Notes under the pieces: generated by a model
Seen by the model: only the letters and a program-made list of their open reading frames with translations
Told to the model about the DNA's origin: nothing
Databases searched by the model: none
In this document: positions 33,427 to 43,439 of the stretch, in pieces
How positions within the stretch are numbered: position 1 is the stretch's first letter
Layout of the letters: each line of letters begins with the position of its first letter
Position numbers and translations under genes: made by a program
From: Chrysophaeum taylorii
Taxonomy: Eukaryota > Sar > Pelagophyceae > Pelagomonadales > Pelagomonadaceae
Assembly (NCBI GenBank): GCA_029834535.1
Contig: JAQMWT010000316.1
Coordinates: 248,001-312,000, forward strand
Reading direction: 5' to 3'
DNA length: 64,000 bases

Positions 33427-34014
33427 TTACGCCGCGGGCGTCGAACGTCTCGTCGTGCCAGTAGGAGCGGATCGCGGTGTCGCCAACAACAACCGCGCGC
33501 GAAGCACGCGAGCGACAACCACCTTTGAGCACGCGAACGACGCCCGGCGCGAGCGCCGCCTCCGGCGCGGGGGCGCGAGCTGCGCCTGCGGCGCGAGGGG
33601 CGGCGAGCAACGCCCGCGCAGGTATCGCAGGAGCGGCGCAGCGCCGGGCGCGACGGGACATCCGCTACGGATCGAGGACTGGAGCGGCGCGAACAGCGAC
33701 GCGGAACGGCGGCTCCAGCGTGCAGCTGCGGTACGGGGCGCGAGAAACGGCGCTCAACGCCCACGGCACACGAGCAGCAGCGGAAATGAACTTCAATCGC
33801 AGCTCCGAAAGCGCTCTAGAGCGGCGATGCGGCGCCTTTCAGCTTACCGAGCGCCTTCTGAGTGCATCTGTGCCGACCTCATCGAAGCCATCTTCTTCGG
33901 CGCCGTCGTCGTTGTTGTCGACCGGCTCGCACCCGTCGTACACCTTCGCCCGCATCGATCCAAAAATAATTAACCGAACCCACATCCTTCATGCCACACG
34001 CGGCACTGGGCACT
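33427..34014. other. very GC-rich segment between R1 pieces
   Basis: Dense CGCG-rich sequence with overlapping Ala/Arg-rich ORFs in all frames (33430-33970), typical of non-coding high-GC DNA. No domain. Ends in the R1-like fragment near 33975-34000. Confidence 0.4.
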
Positions 34015-34359
34015 GTAGGTGAACTTACTGGAACCAGGGGTGAACTTACTGGAACCAGGTGAGCTTATTGGGTTAGAGATTAGGGTTAGGTGAACTTAGT
34101 GACCAGGTGAACTTACTGAGACCAAGTGAACTTACGGGGCTTTTAGAGTAAACTCAAAGCTTAGAGGCATGCGCGGATCAAAGCAGCTTAGATTGGCGGG
34201 GGTGGAAGCGACGAGCTCAAAGGAGAGTGGGGTGAGTGGGTGTGGGTTTACGCCCTTACTTACTGGGGTTAGGGATTGGGACTAGTTGAACTTACTGGGA
34301 CCAGGTGAACTTACTGGGGTTAGAGATTAGGACTAGGTGAACTTACTGGCCTGCACTTG
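34015..34359 (+). repeat. R3 repeat, copy 3
   Basis: About 345 bp, same architecture as the other copies: AACTTACTGG direct repeats, a core with GATTGGCGGGGGTGGAAGCG, and the end GGCCTGCACTTG. Starts next to the R1-like fragment. Confidence 0.85.
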
Positions 34360-35103
34360 CATTGATTTTTACGCGACAGGGACATCGATGATGATAGGGG
34401 GCTACCATACGCGCGGAATTAATTTGCGCGCCGACGGCGCGCATCAAGCGTGTTGCGGGCTCTTTGGTTGGGTTTCCACACACGACTTCGTGGATTGTTT
34501 TGATACTCTATACCCATACCTTGGAGCAAAGCCTTTGGTTAAAAAAGCTGCACTCCCGAAGCGGGGGCCTGTTAATTAACTGGAGAGATTTGACCCTCTC
34601 CGGGTACATGGTAGAGACTGCGTGCAGTCTTAGGCGTGTACAGACCATTCCGCTTGTCACATGCTACTACACAAGGTAGGGATTTAAGCCCTAACTCCTT
34701 AAGGACATTCGGTCCCATAGAAGCGTTTACACTGACAACGAGGAACGAAGTCTCTGTTAATTAAACAGAAAACCCCGTACCCGACGGTACGCACCTGGAG
34801 GCCTACTCCATGTTGGAAAAGAGCTTCAGATTGGGCTCTTCATAATCTGAGATAAAAAGGGCGGAAGGGGAAAGGAAGGAAGGACAGGAGGAACGAGGGA
34901 AAGCCGTATTACGGAGAGAAAACCCTCGTGTAGAGATAGGTGTGAAATGTTCCAGTGTCGCACACATAATAGTGTAGCTCTCTGGACCCCCTCAGCGTGT
35001 GAAAACGGTTTATGCATTTCAGACGCTCTTGAAGCGGAACTTGTGCAATATACATGAGAACAGTGAACAGTGGAACGAACAACAACAGAACAGGACAAAT
35101 TAA
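34360..35103. other. 3' flank of the second copia element, possibly with LTR sequence
   Basis: No gene. Contains two GTTAATTAAC-type words (34568, 34756) and a purine-rich run on the plus strand (34850-34900). Because the opposite end of the copia element is lost, an LTR here cannot be shown by a repeat comparison. Confidence 0.35.
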
Positions 35104-36339
35104 TTATGATGTCGAGCGTGTTGTGATAATGCGCAAAGAAGCTGTATCGGTATCCACAACATCAGATGTGTGGTCCAATTCATCCTCGCTATTATCGTCC
35201 AGTTCCTTTACCTCTGGAGAAGACGAATTATGATCATCAGAGGATAGGTCGTTAGCAGTGTTGGTATTGTGCGTAGTCATTGCATCACTCAAGGTGACCA
35301 AGGGTGACATGACAGACGAAAGGAAAGACATAGCAGCATCTGGTGTAAGAGCGTGCAGATCCAATGCAGGAATAACACGATCATGTGCATCAGACATAGC
35401 TGCGTGGAGGTGATGAGCTGCTGCGTCGATTTGAACTCGCTGTGCCTCATTATACGTATCTGGAGGGAGCTGTCCAATAGACGAGATAAGCGACCGAGAA
35501 ATGATATGGACAAATACAGCAGAGGACGGGATTATGGTGTCCTGATGCATCTGAAGACTTGACAAGATGTTGTCTAACAGAGACACATGCTTGATGTTCT
35601 CGATCACTTGAGTGTTTAAGTTTTCGTAAGTCGCTTGCATCTGTGTGAGAGACGTTAGTGCAAGCGATAGTTGTTGATCTCGCGCCATCAATTGCTGTTC
35701 GGTATTAGTGAGACGTAAGGATAAAGACCGAACCTCTTCTTTTAATTGGTGTAAAGATTCAGCCATATTGTCGTTAGCTTTATCTGGCGTGGGTTCAGCG
35801 GGTGGATTGTCGATCGGCGCTGGTGAAACATCTTCAGAAGAGGTATTATCTGAAAAGACATCAATTATGTCCGAAGGGTAGCCAACCTGGATTAGCACAT
35901 TTTTAAAGGCAGTTTGCTGGTCAAGTGATAGTTGACGAAAATAATTAAGCATTGGCGGTAACGTCTCGGAAGAAGTCACGTCAAATTGGTGGGAAACATC
36001 ATTAACGAAGCGTTCGACAAGCACGTTAAGTAGCTCATCAGGGTTGGTCACTACACATACTTTATCTTCAACAGACTGTAACAAAGACCAAGCTGCTACA
36101 AGAATCTCAAGATTTACACTCGAAATAAAGGGCAGCTGAAGTAAGAGCATGGCGTTATCGTCAAGGTTAACAATGATTTTAGAGACATCAACTTTAAGGG
36201 ATGTTGCAGTCTGCATGATTGCCTCTTTGAGCTGCTTGTTAATAGCAATTGACTTTCCAAGGCGGAGGATTATAGCTCTTGTGTGGGCAGCTGGATCATT
36301 AAAGCAAGAGAGTTGGAAGGGTTGCTGACTAACTAACTA

Positions 36340-36620
36340 ACTAACTTCGGACCTCTCCCGGGCATGGGAGCCAGGCTGGGCCGGCAGTAGCCGGTCCAGG
36401 ATCACAGAGCAAAAATCACACAGTTGGGGTAGAGGCGAGGGATGAAAGTGCGAGGATGGCGGACCGCCACTGCGCGCGGTCTTGTGCAAGGTCGTGCCAC
36501 AAGTTGAAGGGGATGTCGCATTTCCGGAGTGCCTTGGCGAGCGACCTCCCGTACGTCATCTGCGGAGCCCCCGGTGGGCGCTTGGAGCGGACCCAAGACG
36601 AGAGCAAATGCGAATTAAAG
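36340..36620 (-). mobile_element. LINE 3' end nested in copia
   Basis: Minus-strand LINE C-terminus (LLSSWVRSKRPPGAPQMTYG, KALRKCDIPFNLWHDLAQDR, QWRSAILALS) followed by a 3' region sharing CCATGCCCGGGAGAGGTC with the mini-LINE, and a GTTA-repeat tail (36328-36346). The protein matches the tail of the LINE at 43.4-46.5 kb (SWCASKRPRESPHFTCGRGL). It is 5' truncated to about 280 bp and interrupts the 3' ORF region of the copia element. A target duplication is not clear; ATTAAAGC occurs on both sides but not flush. Confidence 0.7.
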
Positions 36621-38822
36621 CTATCCCATGGTGTGACAAATTGCACATCACACAAATCAACAAAAAGAAAAGGCGCGGTACGTCAAAGCAGTGCGATGCA
36701 TGTTGCTCAGACGCGAGATGATCCTCATTAATTTGGCGAATCCTGTCAGTTTTAAGTTCATCTTCGGTACAGATGATGAGCACGACTGGTGTGCCCGGCA
36801 TCTCAGTTTTATTGTAGCACTTTGTACACGTCACATGTACTTTGACAACCCCTTTAATGGGTGGAAAGCGATGAAGGCGTATTCCTTCATTAGGAGATAT
36901 AGCGGGGGCATTCCGAATGCGCTTTGCTTTGACGCACAGCAATGAACTGAGGTATTGGACGTTATCTACAAACTCTGTCTGTTGTGCTTCCGTAAGCAGC
37001 TGCTGCAAAGACTTAAGCCAGCACTGAGGGTCCTTATGATGCGGAATGAGAAAATTGGGTGGCGAAGAACCAAGAGCAGTAATGTTCCCTGACATCATCG
37101 CCAGTACGTCAAACTTGCAGTGTTTGAGCAGGAAATACTCAGACTTCGCTGCTTGCGATTTAGACTGTTGTTGGACAGTTGCCTTGGGCGCCTTGGGCGT
37201 CACGGGCGTAGATTGATGTCCTTGAGCCACCGACAAATAGGTTTGATGTTTCCGATTAGGGGAACTAGTCGGTGCAGCGCTTGGAGTTAGAGCATTAAAA
37301 GGTGGGGATAGTGACAGTGCACCACCGCGACCACGGTTCAGGGTAGAGTGGCGTCGGCTCGCAGCATCTTTGTTTTTAGTGGGATTCATCATGAAAGGGA
37401 TCTCCACATCACATCTCTTATTGCATTTCACATTTTAGCGAGCCAGTATTCCTTTACATAGCAGGGTTAGTTTAAAGTCATTTCGGACATAATGAAGGGT
37501 AATGATTAACCATCTTGTTGAGCTATGGGTTGTTGTAAGCCGAGTAACGTGCGAAATCTGCTGAAGAGTGGAGCTCCAAAGGGTTTGGTAAATCCATCGG
37601 CGATATTATGGGTACCGGAAACATGATGTAGACGTATGCGTTTTAACTGTACGTAGTCGCGTATACGGAACCAGCGTGTGCTGATAGCTTTAGCCTTAGT
37701 CGCGCTGTCGGGATTATTAGATAGATGAATAGCAGAGGCCGAATCTCCAAGTATAGGACTGTTACGTATGAACGACATGTCCGATGGGAGGGGATTGTCG
37801 TGAGCATCATAATCTAGTAGCAGGTCTTTCCCTGAAGGTTGGCGGAGATAGAAGTGAGGATTTATAACGAATGCCATTTCCGTTAGCAATTTGCGTAACC
37901 AGACCACATCATCGGCGCACATATTAAGGGCGATAAGTTCACTCTCATGCGTAGAAGTAGCTGTAATAGGCTGCAGCTTAGACTTCCAAGTGATGAGAGA
38001 ACCAAACAAAAAGATAGCGTAACCGGTTGTAGATTTGCGGTCTTGTTCATAAGAGGGTGCATTATCGGCATCAACGAATGCGACCAGTGGATCAAAATTA
38101 CCTGAATTAACTTGTTCTTTAGTGTAGTCCAACATGGTGGCCATGTCAGTACGATTACCGATAAGAAGTCGAAGATGGTCCATTAGAGCGGAAGAACCAG
38201 AGTAGTACCAGAGGCGAAGATTGCGATTTTCGGGCTTGCGCAAGTAGCGGAGCGTTCCTGTTAGTACTTGAACATGTAGAAATGCTGAATTATGCATTCC
38301 TCGAGAGCAACGACTAAGACTTTGTGATAGATCGGGGCGACAGGCCAATTGGACAAACGTGAGCTTGCCGAGTAGAGTAGAGAAGGTATGAAGAATGAAC
38401 TTGTCCATATCAAAAGATGGCTCTCCAGTTTTATACGTGGCTGATGGTGACATCGGTGTGGAAGTGGGACGTAACTGCATTAAAACGGGGTACTCTTCGA
38501 ACAATGCGTCAAGTTTAGCCTGACAGTCCAGTGATATAGAGCCATCAGCTGCACGCGTTATGCGCATGCCTAGGAGAGTATGGACTTCCTCGAAGGTGTC
38601 GACTGAGTATTCCTTTTTCAGGGCTTGCTGGAACTCACGACGTAGAGTTTCCGAAGTACAAGTAATGACGACGTCGTCTACTGAGAGCGTGCAAATTAGA
38701 AATGTAGCGCCAGCTTGGACTTTAGCGCAAATGCATGTGTCTGTTCGAAATCGTGCGTAGCCTAATGAATCAAAGAAGCCGTTTATGGTTTGATTCCAAA
38801 GGGCAGGGCTCTGACGCAATCC

Positions 38823-39188
38823 TTAACTTAACTTAACTTGAGACCTCTCCCGAGCATGGGAGCCAGGCCGGACCGACAGGAGCCAGTCCGGAATCACGGG
38901 CCTGTAGACGAGGAGCGCCGAAAGGTCGGTCGGCGGAGAGTGACCATCAAGCTTGTCGCCATGCGACGAGGAGACCGCGATGTGACTGACAACCAACTCG
39001 TCGATAACCTTCCGTCTTCGCCCCCCGGCCATACCCCGTCCCACTGCGAACGTTCCGGCTGCCAACCGGCCCGCCCGGGAGGCGACTAGGTGCCAACCTA
39101 CGCCGGGAGGGCGGATGCCCTCGCAAGGCTCAGGATTCATGAGGCACCGTCCTCCATCGTAACCGTAGTCGGCGATCAGGGTAAGGGA
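38823..39188 (-). mobile_element. mini-LINE: 366-bp internally deleted LINE derivative
   Basis: Flanked by a perfect 12-bp duplication CTGACGCAATCC (38811-38822 and 39189-39200) inside the copia reverse transcriptase. On its sense (minus) strand the 5' part (GGCACCTAGTCGCC, GGAACGTTCGCAGTGGGACG, then coding GRRRKVIDELVVS) matches the start of the LINE at 43.4 kb (GRRRKFTTKLIVS). The 3' part (CTGGCTCCTGTCGGTCCGG, CCATGCTCGGGAGAGGTC) matches LINE 3' ends at 15.2 and 36.4 kb, and it ends in a (TTAAG)n tail. The whole endonuclease and reverse transcriptase body is absent, so it depends on enzymes of a complete LINE. Confidence 0.8.
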
Positions 39189-42100
39189 CTGACGCAATCC
39201 ATAGAGAGATTTAAGTAGCTTTGCCAGCCTTTGGGAGACGGCGGCCTTGGTATTTAGTATCTTCGGGATCGAGAATGTAAATGCCTTGTGGCAGTTTGAC
39301 ATAGACATGAGAATCGGTGGGAGCTTGAACAAAAGCGTTAGGGACGTCGACATGGTAGACGGGAAGTCACAGATGAGCTGCTAGCGCCAAAACACAACGG
39401 ATGCCGGTAAGCTGTGCCATAGGACTGAATGTGTTAAAGAAATCGGTGCCCGGAGAGGCTAAGAATCCTCGTAGGACCAGGCGTGCTTTATGTTTAATGT
39501 ACTGACCAGCAGCGTTGGTTTTTATCCGTAGGACGAGACGGGTGTCAATAGGTTTTGAGTTGACCATTGGCAGCGCTAGTTTAAAGCAGCCAAATTTAAC
39601 AATGTCAAAAATCTCTTTAGAGATGGCAGCGACATAAGCTTTGCGATCAGCGTATGAGAGACCTTTGAGGCAGTTCAACTCATATTCATCAATTTTGATA
39701 TCTTTGGCTTGAATCTTGTATTCGTCCGAACCAACCGTGCTGGGGTCATGAGTCGTCGTCAGATGAGTAATTGCGTAAGAAGCGACATTATCGGGCAGAT
39801 GAGCGTGATCGGGATCTTCGACGAGTTGAACGACTAGTAGAGGAGCATCACCAAGGTGGGCCTCAACGTAATGCGATTGCACGGTGATATAGTCTTCGAT
39901 GGCGGAGAGATGAGGTTCGGAGGCACCATAAGAAGCGTCATTATGATCAAAAATGGAGTGGGGTGTGAACAAAGCATATACATATTGAGCGGGAGGAACT
40001 TGAAAGGCGTGAGCATGTTCAGAAATTAAATGAACGAGAGCTTGAGGAAGGTGAAAGTCTGCAGGGTTGACGTCGTCGCAGAAGTGAACATGAGGAGTAT
40101 CAGGCGATGGGTGGCTATGGCTCCTATGACACATAACTGAAGAGGACTGTGAGATCGCTTGGTGCACATGGTGATGAAGGGATGGTGTAAATTCCCCCTC
40201 TGGAGGTATAGCCGTCCAGTGGATGCCATGAGCGAGATGAAGGGAGTGGAGGGTGGGGTCACAGAAGGTTATGTACTGCTTGGAGAGGTCATACTTGAAG
40301 TCGGCAAGCGCACCACCGGCTTGTTTATAAGCGGCAACAGTAGGCGAAGCAATACGAGTAAGAACATCCTTGAGATTGGTTTTGCGACGAGGCTGAGGGT
40401 GATGAGGACCACGGGTGAGACGGAGGACATCCTGGGAATAGAGAGACCGATAAGATGGTAAAAGTGGCAGAGTGTCGGAAGACACTTCAGATGTAGGTGT
40501 GGTGGCGGAAGTAGCGGGTGCAGGAGCAGCTGGAGCACATGCGGGAGCAGAGAGGGAGCATGGAGATGAGAAGAAGGAGTCCCCCTCTCATGGTCAGTGT
40601 CGGTAGGCATAGCATTTCCCCTCTGCGCCGCATCATTGGGGGTACTGTGAACAGAGAAGAGAATGTCGGGTGAAGGTGCGGGAGGTGGATGCTGTTCATA
40701 ATCAGGAGGAGATTTAGAAATAAGATAAGGAAAAGTCAGTTTAGAGGAAACACGGACTTGGCGGTTTTCAGGATTAAGGACAACATCGGCTAAATGATTA
40801 ACATGGGGTGTTATTAAAGGGTTTATAACGTTAGCACCACATAAGTAGATGTAGGGACGACATCGGGGTTCATATTTATGAAATTCGTTAGGTTCCAAAT
40901 GCAGATAACAAACAGAACCAAAAGGTTTGAGGTAGTCTTGTTGGGGAACATTACATTGGTCTAACAAAACTTGTTGGGGGCTTAGGACTTTATTGTAAAT
41001 ACGTTCGAGGGAAACGTTAGGGAGGAGATTATACGATTGGATAGCATGTATAACAGCCCACGGGTAGTGTGGTGCCGGATCTGTTAAGGGGTGACCTTTA
41101 TAGGATACATTAAGCATATGCCGGAGTCGTGTAGACGCGGCAGTGGCTATGTGACCAACAGCGGCTTCGACTTCATGATTAAAGACATGTAAGTAAGGGG
41201 GGAACGCGTGGACATATTAATACCATGTTCCACACGGAAGGGGGTTGTAACATGCTGAGATAAATAGGGTTTAAAGGAATCACAATAGATTTGTTTTAGT
41301 TGTACATGAACATAAGTAGAGCAAAAATTGCGGACAAACTCAAGGGCGTTACAAAATTCGCTGGAGTTAGTGCTACGACAAAAGTACACTAACAGAAATT
41401 TAGAAATGAGACACTTGAAAACAATGATATGTCGAAAGGATCCCCATTCCGAGAGCACAGATACGTAACCACCGTCACATGCCCAGGCTTCACCAGGTTG
41501 AAATTTTTTTTCGAATGATGGTTGCTTGATAAGGTGGTGTGGATGAGGAAAGCGTTTTTTATGAATCGTACAATCCACACAGAACTTACGGTAGGGTACG
41601 TCAGATGGGTGGTGTCCAGGACTGGCAATAACCTGAACAGCTTTTATGGCTTGAGAATCACTAGAATGGTGAATGTTGTGAAAATTGGTAGCTCGCTGTT
41701 GCGCATCTCGAAATGCGAGGGTGCCCCTGGCATGGACTTTCTTATCGAAGGGCGCATGCTTCTCATGGAGCTGTCTTGGCGTTATAAGGGGTATTTGTTT
41801 TTCTTTAGTAGGAGATGATATATCTGCGGATGAGGTGTTAGAGAGGAAGGCATGAGCTACTGAATCAATATGAAAAGAAGGAAGTTCGTGGTTAGAAGTG
41901 ATAATATCACAACATAAGAGTTTTTTATTGGAAATGTAGAACATTGTAATGGAACTCTGGTGTAATGTTAAGGATGTATCTGTTGGGAATATATTTGTGA
42001 AGAAGGTTGACCTATAGTTTTTGGTTAGAGAAGCGTGATCAGGGTCAAACGATGGTGATAGCGTTAATATACGCAAGTCATAAACAAGCTGACACAAATG

Positions 42101-42383
42101 TTTATAAATTGTATGATATGTTCCAGCTAGAATAGCATTTGCGATGATATCACAGCATAGGTCAGGGGACAAAGACAAAAGAAAATTGATTTGGTACGCT
42201 GTGAAGTTATTGGCGCGAGCCAATTCGCGAGTTGAGTAGTGTCGAATGCGATCGAGTCGTGGATCGTACACCAGCATATTAGCAAATCCACGAATGGTAG
42301 GAGTGGGAGTGTATATAGAATGAACTTTGGCACCGCTTGATGTTATAAAACCCAAATATCTGCATTGGGACAAATGCATCCTT

Positions 42384-42480
42384 CCTACTAATCGACAGAT
42401 GTTTGTCTGTTTGTTTGTTTGTTTGTTTGTTTGTTTGTTTGTTTGTTTGTTTGTTTGTTTGTTTGTTTGTTTGTTTGTTT
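42384..42480 (+). repeat. R2-type end with (TTTG)n microsatellite
   Basis: CTACTAATCGACAGATGTTT, then about 18 TTTG units. It joins R1 at 42481 and the copia element at its left. The same first 17 bases head the R2 copies at 21376 and 1997. Confidence 0.8.
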
Positions 42481-43310
42481 GTCTTTAAATGTCGACTGCT
42501 AAGAGGGGTGTGTGTGTGTGGTGCACGAAGGATGTGGGTGGTTTTGTGGGGTAGGAGGGATGTGCCTGACGGGCGGAGATAAGTATGCGGGACCTAGTCG
42601 GGGTCATCGCCGAGTCGTGGGGCAGGCGAATAGAGGACGGGCCCCGCCCGGAGGTCGTACGCATGCTGCCGCCGGGCGTATGTGCGACGAAGGGTGACGT
42701 CCTGCTGGGATCGGGAGGCATGGGTGGAGCTCCCCGAGGCGGCGACATGGGAGAGGGCGGTGAGGACACGGCGAGCCCGGCCTAATGCGTTGGCGATCCC
42801 CCACTCACGGTAGATGCGGCGAGTTTGGGCCGCCTTTGCCTCTGCGAAGTTGGCGCAGCCGCTTGCCACCCAGGTTCGCGCAGCGATGCGCTCTGCGCAT
42901 GTTTGGGCGAGGGCGTGGCACGCCGCGCTGGCCTCACCGAAGGCACCAATGACGAGGCCGGCGACGGTGCCGTAGCTACGTAGCCGCTGTTCGACAGGGC
43001 CCAAGAAGCCAGGCGGTGGTGCTGTACCCGGCTGGGGGATGATGGCGTCGATGCCGCGGTCGTGAGCGAGGTATTCGGAGTGGACTTGCGGTGCGCGCCG
43101 ATCGACAGGCGACGGGTGGGAGGGATGGAGGGCGTGGGCGGTGTATAACGAACCCCAAGCGAGGGTTTTGAGGTCGTAGAGTTGCTCCTTGTTGTCGAGC
43201 GTGGTGAGGATGTCTAGGACGACGTGGCGGCGGGAGAGATTGCCTCGGTACCGGCCGTTGAGGGGCGTGCAAATGGTAGTGGCGACGACGTCAGCAAAGA
43301 TGCCGAAAAT
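42481..43310 (-). mobile_element. R1 LINE-like element, longest copy
   Basis: About 830 bp on the minus strand with an open reading frame from about 43308: FADVVATTICTPLNGR, LSRRHVVLDILTTLDNKEQL, PVDRRAPQVHSEYLAHDRGI, VEQRLRSYGTVAGLVIGAFG, RRIYREWGIANALGRA. It ends CLGDDPD-like near 42594, followed by a shared 3' UTR and the terminus CGACATTTAAAGAC. The (CAAA)n tract lies flush with that 3' end. Other copies (15373, 17243, 61764) share the 3' end and differ in 5' length, the LINE signature. No reverse transcriptase core is included, so this is also a 5'-truncated copy. Confidence 0.7.
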
Positions 43311-43325
43311 ACATAGTTATAATAT

Positions 43326-43430
43326 GTCACGGGGAAGTCGTGGGGAAGCGGAAATCGCGGGGAAGAGGAAATCGCGGGGAAGAAGAAGTGACGGGAAGCG
43401 GGGAACTCGCGGGGAAGGAGATTATCCCCT
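43326..43430 (+). repeat. GGGGAAG-type degenerate tandem repeat
   Basis: About ten imperfect copies of TCGCGGGGAAG in 105 bp, lying between R1 and the LINE. Confidence 0.8.
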
Positions 43431-43439
43431 TTAGACTCT

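Larger units (their letters stand above)
35104..42383 (-). mobile_element. Ty1/copia LTR retrotransposon fossil with an extra 3' ORF region
   Basis: Minus-strand copia element. Parts in order: a domain before and including integrase (about 42.3-40.7 kb; FCVDCTIHKKRF), reverse transcriptase (about 39.9-38.6 kb; KARLVLRGFLASPG, LSVDDVVITC), and RNase H (about 38.1-37.5 kb; DADNAPSYEQDRKSTTGYAI). Past RNase H, after only about 75 bp, lies a further coding region (about 37.43-35.10 kb) with a Cys/His cluster (CTKCYNK) and coiled coil (LKEEVRSLSLRLTNTEQQL); its product is unrecognised. The gag end and left LTR are missing, replaced by R1 and R2 sequence at 42384. It is broken, with several breaks plus two nested insertions (36340-36620 and 38823-39188). 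It looks older than the first copia element. Confidence 0.75.
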
